Part shown: piece after piece, positions 30,979 to 42,991 of the stretch | How the letters are laid out: every line of letters starts with the position of its first letter | Numbering within the stretch: the first letter of the stretch is position 1 | NCBI GenBank assembly: GCA_932521035.1 | Contig: OW051496.1 | Location: forward strand, 7,936,001 to 8,000,000 | Source: Oscheius dolichura | Lineage: Eukaryota; Nematoda; Chromadorea; Rhabditida; Rhabditidae | Direction: 5' to 3' | DNA length: 64,000 nucleotides | Notes under the pieces: model-generated | What the model saw: the letters and a program-made list of their open reading frames with translations, nothing else | The model's database searches: none | Told to the model about the DNA's origin: nothing | Program-made: the position numbers and the translations under genes

Positions 30979-33397
30979 CTACCAGCGGGGCTGGAATCGT
31001 TCGAGGGTCGAATTCGGCAAGAAATGGCACCAGCTCAGGTCCATCTCGTTCATAGCGTAGCTCATCGGGATCAGCATTGTGACACAGGCTACCTGAAAAC
31101 AGGGGGCACTCATAAAAATCACAGTATGTACTGTGCCAAGACCTTTTGAACGATGGGTAATGATGCTCAAATCTCTTTCTAACTATTTCAGGAACAATAC
31201 TCAAGTCAGACGGCCAAAACCAAGGATAAATTCGTGAATTTTAGGCTGGAATACAAATGAGAGGGGGAGGTGGTCCATCCCCCGCGCTTGTCATTTTGTG
31301 CCTCAATAGCTCAGTTGGGAGAGCGTTAGACTGAAGATCTAAAGGTCACCAGTTCGATCCTGGTTTGGGGCAATCGTTTTTGCTTTTCTTCGCTGGACAC
31401 AAATAACATTTTCAGCTCTTTTTCGGACTGCCAAAGCGATGAAAAATCCAAAAACTCACCAGAACCCCCTTTCCCGACCCAAAAACAATTGTTGTTATCC
31501 ATTTCTACTCAAGTTTGGACCAGAAGGAGAGATTCCCGGTTAAGGGCAAAACATTGAAGACTTACAGCAGCAAGGAGTATAGCCCATCCCCAGAATCGCA
31601 TAAATCCTAGTCGGCAGCATAGGTGCCACTGCAGACACCAGACCCACATGACGTTCATCCAGAACATGGCCACGTCGATGAAGCATGTCACTCTGTGTTC
31701 TTTTGTTTTTAGAAAAGGGAAATACTCACCTGAAGAGGAGGAGCAGCTCATAATTATCATAGGCATGCTGTCCCGGACGGAGATATTTGAATTGGGCGGG
31801 GATGAAGGTCTTTCGGATGTTGCCGATCAAAATGGCGAAGGAGGCCATCATTCGAAGGAGTTGGAGCAGCAGCTCGATCGAATCCGTCACCAGGCGTCTT
31901 CTAAAATTCAAAGCTACTCTGCTTCCCTGTCTAAAACCCACTTCCTCTCGATTCTGGCGGCTTCTCTGAGCTCCTCTCTCAATCTCTTCCTGACCTTCGT
32001 GGTCAGAGCCCGCTTATCATGTCTCTCCCTCTTCAATCTCTCCTTGGGATCCTTTATATCGTACGTATTAGTGAAATTTGGCCGTAAAATGTCCAGTTCT
32101 AAATAGTTTTCACAGTAAAAACTCCAATTAAAAACCAACCATTGGGGTTAGCTTCATCCTGACTGGCACTCCGGCTGAAAGACTTCAACGGATTGGGAAT
32201 GGCCTTTCTTATTTTGCTCAACAGGCTGTTCGTGTCCCCGTTCCCATTGCCATTGTCGATCGAGGCCTGGGTACTGGCTTGGGAATTGGAAGAGGCGTTG
32301 CTCTTGCGAAATCTGAGGAAAATTGGTGGAAATGACGGGGGAGGACTCACTTATTCCGGATAATATTGGGCAGAGGGACTTTCTGGATCCATTTACTTGT
32401 ACTGTTCGTATCCGACTCGTTTCCACTACCTTCTAGAAAGAAAAAAGAGCGTATGGATAAAATAAAAAGAATTACCATCCACTTCTGCCGGAGTATCGTC
32501 CACATTGAATGTCACTTGAGGGACAGACGGTGCTGGCTGATTAGTGGATTCATTTTCCGGGCTAGGGGGAGCAGGAGAGATTCGGCCTTTCCGAGGGGGA
32601 GGAACAGGCAGAGAGCTCGCTGTGCCACCTTCTGGAAAGCTGATTATTTTAGATTGGAAATGGAGCTTACGAGCTTCCAAGTCGGCATTTGAGTCGACAG
32701 CGTCTCCCACGTAGACATATTTTCGGCATTCTTCTTCTTCCTCTTCGATTACTTTATTCATCGAAGGAGACATTCTAAAGGGAGAAATGGATAGAATAAA
32801 ATAAAGAAAGGAGGGAACTTACCCATTACGATTGGATGAACTGGGAGTGATTTGGGTATCGTCGGAGTCTTCCTCGTCGCTGGAGGTCGATGTTCCGGAT
32901 ACTGTAATAGAGCCAAGTTTAAAACGGAAAATAATCTCAAACCGCTTACATTTCCTCAATCTCCGCGTTTCCCTTTCCCTATGTTCGATGGTATCCATCC
33001 TCTGGAGAGCTCTCTCCGCCTTGGTACCCTTCCCTCCATACAGTGCCAGATATAATTGCTATAATCCAATGTTTTCCATATATTCTCTCTCTCCCTACCT
33101 TGAAAGTGAGGTTCGGATATTGTGTACACCTTTTGTAGAGGATATTACACCAGACGAGGAGGTAGTTCTCTCTTCGCAGCTGGGGGAAACACGTACACAA
33201 GACAATGTGCATCCAAAACCATAAGAGATCATAACTTTTCCACATCCAAAAATAGGCACAATTCGTGTAGAAAAAGGCTAAAACCCTGGAAATTATCTAA
33301 ATTTGGGGAAAAGAGGGGAAAAGTACCAATTGAAATGGGCCAGGCATGCTAACACCAGCCGGTAAATGAACCAGAAGAGGAAACAACACCACTGCAT
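30979..33397 (-). CDS. Multipass membrane protein with long acidic/Ser-rich cytoplasmic loop (family not recognised)
   Basis: Twelve exons: 33397-33327, 33285-33099, 33058-32950, 32901-32823, 32774-32671, 32631-32476, 32432-32351, 32312-32140, 32098-31942, 31900-31730, 31692-31566, 31092-30979. They give 509 residues with all phases consistent. The N-terminal 70 residues carry two or three hydrophobic segments (WCCFLFWFIYRLVLAC, then a Trp-rich block). Some 260 residues of hydrophilic loop follow, with SDEEDSDD, poly-Glu, a Pro-rich patch, an Asn/Gly/Ser patch and a very basic helix (KRERHDKRALTTKVRKR). The C-terminus holds about three more spans with many Trp and Met residues. An in-frame stop lies just upstream of the ATG. 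Function unknown. Confidence 0.78.
31300..31372 (+). tRNA. tRNA-Phe (GAA)
   Basis: A 73-nt sequence folds fully. The acceptor is GCCTCAA/TTGGGGC with one G-T pair. The D-arm is AGCTCAGTTGGGAGAGC, the anticodon loop CTGAAGA (anticodon GAA), and the T-arm has CACCAG/CTGGTT around TTCGATC; the discriminator is A. No intron is present. A T-run follows within a few bases (pol III terminator). It lies on the plus strand inside the 473-nt last intron of the minus-strand membrane protein gene. Confidence 0.97.
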
Positions 33398-34957
33398 CTT
33401 GGAGGGATTGAACTACGGCATCTGGAAGAGTATCACATTAAACAGTAAATATTTAAGGAAAAGAAAAAGGGAGACAAGCCAAGAGGCTAGACAACAAGGT
33501 TGTTATGCAGCTGTTTACATTCCCATGTGGTTAGTTGCGCCAGTTATGAAATAGGGGAAGAATGTTGTCCCCATGGGAGGAGTCGATTAAAAAGTTGGCC
33601 TATTGAGTTATTTAACTGGAAAAATAGAGAAATGTAAAGGCTAGAAAGGCTTTTTTAGAGTCCTGACTATTGATTTTAGCCGGTTCCAGTAGCCAGATGG
33701 CGTGTTGAAGCCAGAAATTGGAGCAATTTGACTAACTGCGACCTTTTTCTCCCTCTTCCTGCTATTTTCTCGGGACTTATTAATATATATAGTATGTTTT
33801 ATATATTTACAACAGACCACTTATGTAAAGGGAGGAAAATTTGAGAGGAAACAGTTCGCGGCAGCAAGCAAACAACCCGCGTACGAACAAAACAGCCTCC
33901 TCGTTTCTTGTTTGGGTTCAGGAGAATTGAGATAACGTAGACTCAGAAACGACTGGACTTTCTTTTCTTTTCTGTTTTTAGGGGATCAAAAGAGTATTTG
34001 ACTCATATCATAGGCGATCTCTCGTTGTCTTTTCACCATCTGGCCATGTCAGATGGGTCAGAGCAAAAACGAACAGAACGGAGGACGATGACTCATCTAC
34101 GCGTGTCTAGTTTATCAAAATAAAGAGAAGTGCGCAGCCGGAAAACAAACTAACAACCTCAGTGAATTGAATAGGAGGGAAATCAGTCGGGGGACGGCAA
34201 AAAAACTAATAGACGCGGACAGTTTCGCACACTGTGGCAATCAGTAGGCCCCGCCGTCGCCGTTGTCGTTAACCGGTGGTTGACCTTGTCATAAATGAAA
34301 AGAAAACGAAGCTATCATTTTATAGGTGGTTTTAATACTAATTGATCATATAAAAAGAGCTAAAATATGAGAATTTATGGGAGATACACGATAGTTTCAA
34401 TAAATTATACGATAATTAGAGAAAATGGGATCCTAGAGCTGTTCTGGCAGGGGTTTCCCACGTTTTTTGCTTATAATTGAATTTAAAAGAAGACTGAAAC
34501 ACTTTTGAGTGATTTTGAAAGCAAGAAAAAGCTTAAAAAAAAGCGAAATTGCTTTTTTTTAATGAAAAATTAGAAGAAAAAAGGAATGTAAGCGGAAAAT
34601 GGCGGAAACTGACTAATTTTTATAAATATCCACGGGGAAGCGATGTTTTTTCGGCTGAAAATCAACAAATTCGTCAACATTGGCTCAAAACATCTTTCGT
34701 TATCAGCCAAAGGACAGAAACAAGCCGTGAGTAATAGCGACGTTTCTCCTCCCCGCTTGGAAGACGGGCAAATAGTAAACAACTGACCCCCAGCCGACGT
34801 CAGACTGAAAATATCTGTGTTTCAATAACAACCACCTTTTATTTCATGGAGACGAGTCAATAAATATTTATTTATTTATTGTATAATGTGTGAGTGTATC
34901 TCATGTGATTATAACCCGAAAATAACAGATTCTTTTCCTCTTCTTCATCGACTTGGT
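33398..34957. other. Intergenic, no gene recognised
   Basis: This 1.5-kb stretch between two genes transcribed to the left is AT-rich with many short poly-A/T runs. No exon pair with proper splice sites was found. It should contain the promoter of the membrane protein gene ending at 30979 and, at its right end, the 3' UTR of the next gene (AATAAATAAATA-like signal at about 34860). Confidence 0.45.
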
Positions 34958-35908
34958 CTAGAGTAAGATATGCTTCCCGCTGCGATTAGTCACGGGCTTT
35001 TGGAAATAGACTGGTCGTCTCATATTGGCGAGAGTCCTCAAGTCGATGATCGACGATGAGAGATTCTGCCCCAAATTGTTCTAAAATCGAAAAATATTCT
35101 CCTCGTTTTTGGAGGAAAGCCTACCGTGGAGCCGGCCTTCTCCATAGGCGGACCTAGGGACTTCTCCAGTCGTTTTCTCACCCCTCCTCTGAAAATATTT
35201 CCCTTTTTTTAAATTCTTACGGCTTTGGTTTACTTTTTCTGGGCAGAATGTTCATGCTGGGCGAATCTGGACAGCCGGGTGACTTCTGTGGATTGGGTGG
35301 GACAGGAAGACGGGGTAGAGCGCGGGGAGTTGGCCTTCTCCTTGGAGGCCGTCCTCTTCCCAACAGCCGGCGCCGTCGCCTCCGGCATGGAATAGAGGGC
35401 CTCCTCCCGGTCACGCACGCTGTTGTTATCATCCCGGGTACACTGCTCGTAAAAGTTTTCGGAGAATTTCCGCCGTGGAGCTGTCCACCTCGGCGGAGAG
35501 GGATGCTCCTTCGGGGAGGAGGACGACGCCTGAAAAGGGTAACAATTGTTGCCCCGCCTTGAACACAGAGAACTAGCTCCATGTTTCCCTCAAGTGCCCC
35601 CATGACTTTATGCCTCCTGTTCTCGAATCCCCTGCAAAAAAGGCGCTACAAATGTGGCGCGAAATTGCTTTCTTTTTATAATCCGGCGCCATTTGCTCTG
35701 ATCCAGACTTACAGAAGAGGCGACGGAGGAAGAGGACGGCTGTGGGGAGAGGAGGCAGACCATCTCAACGGCTATCACATGGATCAGGCAGAGCCAGAGA
35801 GGCGACTCCAGAGGGGTAGTGCCCTTGGCGAACTGAACTAGATTATTGGAAGAGGAGGATGAGTGCCACCTGGATCCAAATGATGGCTCCCTCTTTGATT
35901 TTCTGCAT
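34958..35908 (-). CDS. Unrecognised protein with one membrane-like segment and Ser/Pro-rich body
   Basis: Exons 35908-35870, 35832-35713, 35529-35234, 35188-35125 and 35080-34958 encode 213 residues. The assembly needs a 37-nt first intron (GTGGCAC to GTTCAG), which restores the frame of the hydrophobic segment LWLCLIHVIAVEMVCLL at about residues 25-42. The rest is disordered: SSSSVASSASSSS, many Pro/Arg/Lys/Glu residues, ending KPVTNRSGKHILL. No domain is recognised. The start lies only 74 bp from the stop of the next gene upstream on the same strand. They could be two cistrons of an operon or one mis-split gene. Confidence 0.62.
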
Positions 35909-35982
35909 TTCTTTGTCGCTCAAATTGCTCTTATTTATTGTTTGTTTAAATTTTCGCAAATCAAAGATCTAGATTAGTTTAT

Positions 35983-37106
35983 TTAAAGGCCTAACAAACT
36001 GCTAGCCTTCTCCTTGTAGATCCCTATGTCGTATTTTGTATCCTGTGCCTCGACATAGATCTTTCTTCCAGTCCTGTTGCTCAAACTGACATTTCCCAAA
36101 AAATCCACATAGATGTCGATTCCTTTCCCAATTTTGGACAACAAATTATGGGAATTTCTATTAGCTGCGAGGTAGCTAAATGCCCCGAGACCTAGTCGTC
36201 CTCCGTCAAATTCAAAAGTCGAGCCGTCTATTCCAATCGAGGGACTGCGGAGATAGGCCTAGAAAGGATGGTCAAAAGACGAAGGAAAAGACAGTACCTT
36301 GGCTATTCGGGTGCTCTTCTCCATGACTATGAGTTTCCCCCAGATGCAGTTGTCGATTATTTGGATCTTCTCATCCACTTCTTGTACGTTATCCTGGAAA
36401 GACAAAGATATCATTCGTGGCTCCCTTTTTGGATCATTCTGGTACAATTTCTGGAGAGAAATCATTCAAAGAGGGGAGGAAAGCTTTCTAGACTCCTTGG
36501 GCCAGGCTCTTCTCCTCCCTAGGGGATTCTTAGCCGGAAACGGGGTTTATTTTGGGGACACCCCAGATCCCGTCGTCTACTACCTTTTGACAGAAAAATC
36601 ACGGATGGATTACCTATCCAAATTGGCTGTCATTTCGTCTACAGTAACGTATGGCTTGAGTCTTCTCCCCAAAAACAACGGGCTTGACCCCTTTCTTATG
36701 GAAAAAAAGAGGAAGATATACTCGTCCTGCCTCCTCCAAGGTTGGCGTCGCAGTTAACATACTAATGAGGTACTATGTCTACCATCCAAAAAAAGAAGTG
36801 GAACACGGTGTGTCCCCTTTGTGAATAGAACGCCATTCCCATTAGCTTTACAATCCGTGCCGGCCTTTTACACCCCCGGCCATTTACAGCCAGCCCCGGA
36901 CTAACCTTTACAAAATCGGCTAAACTGGTCCACATTCTATTATTCTTAAAGTACGGGGGATCATCAATCTGCTCACTAAGCATGCGATTGATGAGTTCGG
37001 AACGGGAAACCATTGGCAGACGACGAGTAGACTCAGTAGAGGGGACTGGTTCTGTAACCTCTTCTTTAGGACAAATAGAGGAAGCGGAAGAGAAAGGAGA
37101 AGACAT
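35983..37106 (-). CDS. Unrecognised gene, exons partly resolved
   Basis: Three parts are well supported. A 67-codon first exon (37106-36906) has a Ser/Glu-rich start and SELINRMLSEQIDD. A 51-codon exon (36450-36298) contains NVQEVDEKIQIIDNCIWGKL. A last exon (36258-35983) ends KEKASSLLGL. A 14-codon microexon (36583-36542, VVDDGIWGVPKINP) fits in phase and echoes IIDNCIWGKL. The connection between the first exon and these remains unresolved, so the total length is unknown. The alternating hydrophobic pattern suggests beta-rich structure. No family is recognised. Confidence 0.5.
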
Positions 37107-38098
37107 GTAACATAGTTAGGAGGAGGAGGGAGGAGGCGAGAGAGAACGAGGGAAGCAAGGCCACGGGTGGGAGATTACCTGCGGGCAATTAGGGACGACA
37201 AGGGCACAACTAGTAAAAATAAATAAAGAGAACCAAGCGACTCGGAGTCAGTCGTATTTCCGGTTGTCGACGAAGGAAAAAGAAGGGGAGGAATCAACTA
37301 TTTGGACTGGAGAATTTGTTGGACTGGGGGAGACGTGCGCCATCCGCGATCATCCCTCTTCTTGGGGGAAATTCTGGAACTGGGAGGATTTATACCAGAA
37401 AAGGCAGATTTAAATTTTGCGAAGAGAAATGACAGTATTTTCACATTGTTGAACATCGTCCCTTGAGAGCACTCAAATGGTGTCAAGAGTGTCAATACAA
37501 TTCGGACTTATCCTTTAAACGCTAGGGGAAATCGTAATGTGCAGAGAACATTTGGTGGCTGAGTGAGTGGAAGAGGGAGAAATTGGAGGAGAAGTGACCG
37601 TAACCCGTTTGAGGATCAAAACAAGGAGATCAACTGGGGCTGCCAAGGAACTGGCCAGCGGGAGGAGTGAACTGCTCTGTCCTCCGGTCAAACAGGAGCT
37701 GGCCGCTGCTGGCAGGATGTCTCCCACCGCCCGGCTGCCCTGTAGCTGCCCTGTCAGACGGCAGGTAGCTGGGTATTTGCACTATGTCAGGGAGGAGGAC
37801 GAGACAGAAAGAGGGATCAAAAAGAGGGGTTATAGACAGGCAGTTTCGAAACCGGCTCCGGCTGATTGACGTGGATCTAAGGATTCCCGCCAACAAATTG
37901 CAAAGAAGAGTGGGATCAACAGGCATAGAGAACAAGCTATGAGCGCACCTCACGCAGCGATCCGTCGAATAGCCGCCGCCTCCTCCTCCTCGTCCTCCTC
38001 TCGCCCCCTCGGCGACCGGTCGGCTAAAGAAAATATCCAAATCTATGGTTATTTACAACGGATATATTGTCTTTTATGGAGGGAGGGAAAAATCTTTA
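37107..38098. other. Intergenic, no gene recognised
   Basis: About 1 kb of purine-rich sequence on the plus strand. No splice-supported coding sequence was found; it presumably contains the promoter of the gene starting at 37106. Confidence 0.45.
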
Positions 38099-39898
38099 TT
38101 ATATGACACTTTGTACCGGTGGAATGACAGGATTATGCTTCTCTATTTTTGAGGAAAGACTTCTACTCCATTGGATTTCTGATATGGAAAAGCTTATGGC
38201 AGAGACGAGGGAAAATATTGAGATAAATCCCAGCTGCCAGTAGAGGGAGACGTAGGAACTGAGGAAGAGGATCCCAGCTATGGAAAGGGCCTGAAAGATA
38301 AGAGGAAGAGTCGTGACCCTCTCTCCTCCCACCTGTAACGTGTTCCTCAACGAGTAAGCTATCGTCGCCTGCTGCTGGCTCTCATAATACTGGCAGATGT
38401 ATCCCAGAGTCATAATATTGATAATCGAGTCAGCTACTCCCATGAAGAAGGCGGCTACCAGGGCCAGAGCTGCACTAAAGTGTTGTTCTTCTCCTGATTC
38501 TTATTTCCTACCTCGGGTGTAAGAGGCTCTCCTCTTTTGTATGTCCAAAAACGGCATTTGTTGGCACGCTGATAATTATTAGAGTATATGCGATGAGTTC
38601 CGCAAGACAGCTAAGGATTATGTAGAATTTGAAGGAGAATCTCCCCTTTCCTAGGAAGAAAAGCGGCCCGCCGGCTGGAAATAAATTGTTTTGACCGTGG
38701 AGAACCCGACTTACCGGCGATTTCTCCCATTCCTATTGCCACTGACACCCAGGCAACAAGGACTTGATTATTCATCGAAAAGTTGTCAGTGAATTGAAGA
38801 GCCGTGGGGTAGGTCACGGCGAAGACTCCCAGTTCCAGACCGGAAAAGATGGAAATGGGGATGAGGAAGAAGAAATCCTTAGAAAAGAGATGTTTGCCGG
38901 TGGAGACAGTCTCCTCCCAGACGCTACTGATCACGGAGGCCGTGGTATCCGCTCTGGGCTTTTTCTCTGGCTCTTCGATGTATTTCGACTGGAGGAGGAA
39001 GAATATGGAACAACCTGGAAGGGAAGAATAAAGGACGGCGGGATAAACTGACCCACAACCGAGACAATTGTCAGGATCCCGAAGATCTCTCTGATCAACT
39101 TGAGGGTATAGCTATTTTGGGGATTTACGGTGAAAATAATCAAGAGGAAGATCCCGCCAAGAATGTAACTGAAGCCGTTTTAAAATGAAAATGCATAGAT
39201 TCTGCTTTTTAAATAAAAAGCAGAATACTCACCTGGACATGTAGATGAGCCACGCCAGGCCGGTATTCTTCTCTACTTCGCCGTCTTTCGAATTCAGGGC
39301 AATGTACTCGCCCATTGCTCCCCACATGGCTGCAATTCAACTGATTACCATGGTCTAGCAATGTTTCCCACCTCCGGAGATGATTCCTCCAATAATTGCT
39401 GTCGATATAAAATAATAAATATTCATAATTTCGAAGCCAATCAACGAGATCGGAAAATCTGAACAGTTTGGGTAAAAAAGGGGAGACGAAGGTCTTACAC
39501 AGACTGGAGAACGCGATGCACCACTTCGAACCGGCGACTTTGATAAAAGGAGGAGCTAGGAAGTTGCCTATCATTAGGGAGGTAAATGTTATGGCCATTC
39601 TGAATGGATACTGTTAGGCTAGAGAAAGAGAAATGAGGCTTACAATGTATAGCCGAAGTCGGCAGGCATAGAGGGATCATAATTATGGTAGGAGGAGATC
39701 ACTGGCTCGACTATGAAGGCCTGAAAAGGGGAAAATTTGACAGGGCCAGGACGTTTTTCCGCTCGGCTCTGGATATCCGGCTACCGTAGGATAGCAAGCA
39801 AAATAAAGCCTAAACAAATTTACCTGAGAATTTACAGCAGAAAATACAAAACAGAAGCCGAGACCCATCTGGATAATGTTCCATGTTTCCCGTTTCAT
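38099..39898 (-). CDS. UNC-93A-like membrane protein (major facilitator fold), copy 1
   Basis: Ten exons: 39898-39824, 39720-39644, 39599-39499, 39458-39372, 39329-39233, 39168-39053, 39014-38715, 38674-38512, 38474-38333, 38290-38099. They give 449 residues. Landmarks of the UNC-93/UNC93A family appear in order: NIIQMGLGFCFVFSAVNSQ, NFLAPPFIKVAGSKW, AMWGAMGEYIALNS, PISIFSGLELGVFAVTYPT and the final ALVAAFFMGVADSIINIM helix. About eleven to twelve spans are predicted. C. elegans UNC-93 regulates a two-pore K+ channel complex in muscle; UNC93A relatives act as regulators or transporters. Exon borders match copy 2 almost one for one. Confidence 0.9.
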
Positions 39899-41181
39899 TT
39901 TCCAGCGGAGGAGGAAGAGGAAGATAATATAGACAAAGGGGGGAGCTGAAAAGGGGAGTGGGTAGAATATACCATAACAAAGATAAGGAAAACATGGAAA
40001 GGGAGAAGGGCAGTTCTGTTGTGAGCGTCAAAATAAGGGTGTTACGGATTATTGTTCGATTCTTGGGGAAGAAAAGAAGGACAGGCGGGACAATGGAGCT
40101 GAAAAGAAAAGGACAGTTTTTATGATGCACAAAAGGGTTTGAAAAGTGCTGTTTGTGATCGAAATTGACCTCTTCTGCCGTGTTTTTCACGGGGTTTCAT
40201 TATCAGAGGAATAAAAATAGAGGATACGGTAGGGAAGGAGTACTGAAAGAGTTCAAAAATTGTCCTTTGTCAGAGCAACAGAAGCCGTTATCAAGAAGTG
40301 AAACAGATAAGAACGAGTTTCTGAATTAGTACTACTACTGTGGCTATCTCTGGTAAGCAGCTGACCTCCGCTTTCCTCACCGGGGGGAGATAAGACCGGA
40401 AGAGGTGGGCGATGATCTGGGGCGAGACAAACACGGAAGCCGTTTGAACTGCTCCAAGTTGATTAGTCAGCGGGCGGAATAAACACAGAAACATCTGGGG
40501 CCATTCTCTGGTTTGCAGAGGTGGGAAAGGGAGTCAAGGGGAGGGACGGGGAGATCGGTCTAGGAGATTAGCTCCCCTGCTGATGAAGTACTGGGAAAAC
40601 TGTAAAACTCGATCGGGAGAAGATGGCTGGGAAACTGTTTCCTGGAATAGATGCCCTTTCACTATTTGACAATTCTATTTTCTAGAGTTTGAAAGCTGTT
40701 TCAGTGAGCTTTTGGTAGCTGAATTCTGCTGTAATCGTTTTGATCTTCGGCCATGACGGCAGCAGGCGCTTGTTAGGGCCGATCCCAGGCTGGTAAACTG
40801 AAACAGTAATGGATGAAGGACCCTAGAAACACTGCCAGTTCTTGACTGAAAATAAAGTAGCCTTTCCCCTGGCAGATCCATACCTTATTTACAATTCTGC
40901 TCAAGCTGACTACAATATAAACAAGAGTTGAATAGTTTATTTAGATATCTGGCTACCTTTTTTTATGTTTCTATTGAGCAGCCTGACCCGTGAGAAGAGG
41001 TGTACCCGCATTGACGGCATGTGGTTCGACTCGCTCTCGAACAGTCACCGTGTTCTGGAAAAAGGCACCATATTTACATCTGGTCATTCGTGAAGATACC
41101 ACCACCAGGTGCATAGGAAAAGTGATTGTGATGTTTATAAAATTTAGTGAGATCAATAACGACACCGAGTGCAACTGGCTG
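39899..41181. other. Intergenic between the two UNC-93-like genes
   Basis: No coding sequence supported. It holds the 3' UTR of copy 2 and the promoter of copy 1. Confidence 0.45.
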
Positions 41182-42991
41182 TTATTCTTGACTAGTCAGT
41201 GCTACTTTTACATTGGGCATGGCGTAGGCGTCGCTTCGTTTCCACCGTATTTCGGATATGTAGAAGGTGATGGCAGAGAAGATGGCAAATATCACAAGGA
41301 ACAACAGCTGCCAGTGGAGGGCGATGGAGCTGCTCAGGAAGATGACAAAAGCACAGGCCAGAGCCTGAAAAAGACTTCCTTTAAATGGATAGCAGTGGAT
41401 AGTACTTGGAGCATATTCCTCAAGGCGTATGCTGCTGTGGTTTGCTCGTCGGGATATAGGCGGCAGATGTAGGCCAGGACCATGATGTTGAGGATGGCGT
41501 CGACTGCTCCCATTAGGAAAGCGGCCAGCAGGGCTAGTATCACACTGAAGATCTCCTCTTTTTAAGGATTTGAAGGGCAGAAATGAATAACGAACAGCAG
41601 GCCACAGACGGGCAGAGCCACCTGGCCAGCGTCCCCCTCTCTTTGAAAAAGAAAAGAGCTCACTTTGGTTGAATGAGGGCGACTTCTCCCGTCGTCCCGA
41701 AGACGGCATTCGAGGGAACATTGATATAGACGAGGGCGTAGGCTGCCACCGCCATGACACAACCAATTGTCATGAAGAAACTATAGCTCAAGCTGCCTTT
41801 TCCATAAAAGGTCAATGGCACACCAGCTGAATTCACCGTTTTGTGACTGAAAATATGGGTAAACCTAGAATTTCTCCAGCTCCAATGGCTATTAGAGACC
41901 AAGCCACCAATATTTGATTGTTCATAGGGAATTTTTGGGTAAATTGTAGGGCGGAGACGTAGGTGACGGAGTAGAGGCCGAGTTCGAGCCCCGTGAACGC
42001 GGAAATGGGGATGAGGAAGAGGTATTTCTTGGTGAAGAGTAGTCTCACGGTTGAGCCTACAGTATCCCTTGTATGTTATGACGAAGTCATCTTACCGATC
42101 TCTCTAATAACATTCTTGAAGATTGATTTGTTCGGTTGAACTCGTCCTTCCTCGTCCGTTATTTCCAGTTCATCCTCCTTGGGATATTTAGGTTCCAGGA
42201 AGAGGAAGGTAATGGTACCTGGAAGTCGGAAATTGGAGGAGAAGACGAACAAACTAACCGAGAAAGGAGACCACGGAAAGTACGGCGAATATCTCCCGAA
42301 TCAGCTTGACGGTATAGGAACTGTTATTGGCGTTGATGTTGAACATTATGAGGAGGAAGACACCGCCGAGGACATTGCTGGAAAGGATCAGAATAGCTTC
42401 AATGGGTCAAATAAAAAGGCAGACCCTTACCTGAACATATAGATGAGCCAAACCAATCCGGAGTTCTTCTCCAAAGTCTCGTCATTCGAGTTCAAGGCCA
42501 CGTAATCTCCCATCGATCCCCACAGCACTATAACCCCTTTTTAATCGAATTCATCCTTCAGTCTACCTCCACCCGCTACACCGACCAGTAGTCCAATTCC
42601 CAGGAAATAGTACACGTTCAATATTTCGAACCCGAGCAAGATGAGAATATAGGCTATGCTACTGATGACGAGGGCCCATTTGGAGCCGAGCAGTTTGACT
42701 ACTGGAGGCGCTAGAAAGTTGCCGAAGATGAAGACACAATAGAGAAAAGACTGTCTAAAAATTGGAAGATAATTTACAAGAAAAGGGGGAGAACTCACAG
42801 ATGGTAGCCGAAATTGGCCGGCATGGAGGGGTCATGCTCCCGGTAGGAAGAAAGTACCGGCTCTGCAATGCATGCCTGAATTTGACGGATATTTAGACAC
42901 CATAAAGACGAGCAACCTGTGAATTGTAGGATGTAAAAATGAATCCGAAGCCGAGACCGAGTAGAATAATGTTCAGGGTCTCGCGCCGCAT
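41182..42991 (-). CDS. UNC-93A-like membrane protein (major facilitator fold), copy 2
   Basis: Exons 42991-42917, 42875-42799, 42754-42567, 42527-42431, 42377-42259, 42218-42096, 42056-41865, 41826-41664, 41544-41406 and 41364-41182 encode 451 residues. Conserved blocks parallel copy 1: NIILLGLGFGFIFTSYNSQ, NFLAPPVVKLLGSKW, LWGSMGDYVALNS, PISAFTGLELGLYSVTY, FLMGAVDAILNIM. Relative to copy 1, one extra intron interrupts the Glu/Asp loop region and one is missing in exon 3. ATTGCAG ends 4 bp before the ATG, a likely trans-splice acceptor. The tandem arrangement with copy 1 indicates local duplication, though the two have diverged well. Confidence 0.9.

Noticed and set aside
36299..36757. Plus-strand frame of 152 codons with hydrophobic stretches
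   Set aside because: Two minus-strand exons with correct splice sites and matching phases overlap it, so the plus frame is probably a shadow. This locus is not fully resolved.
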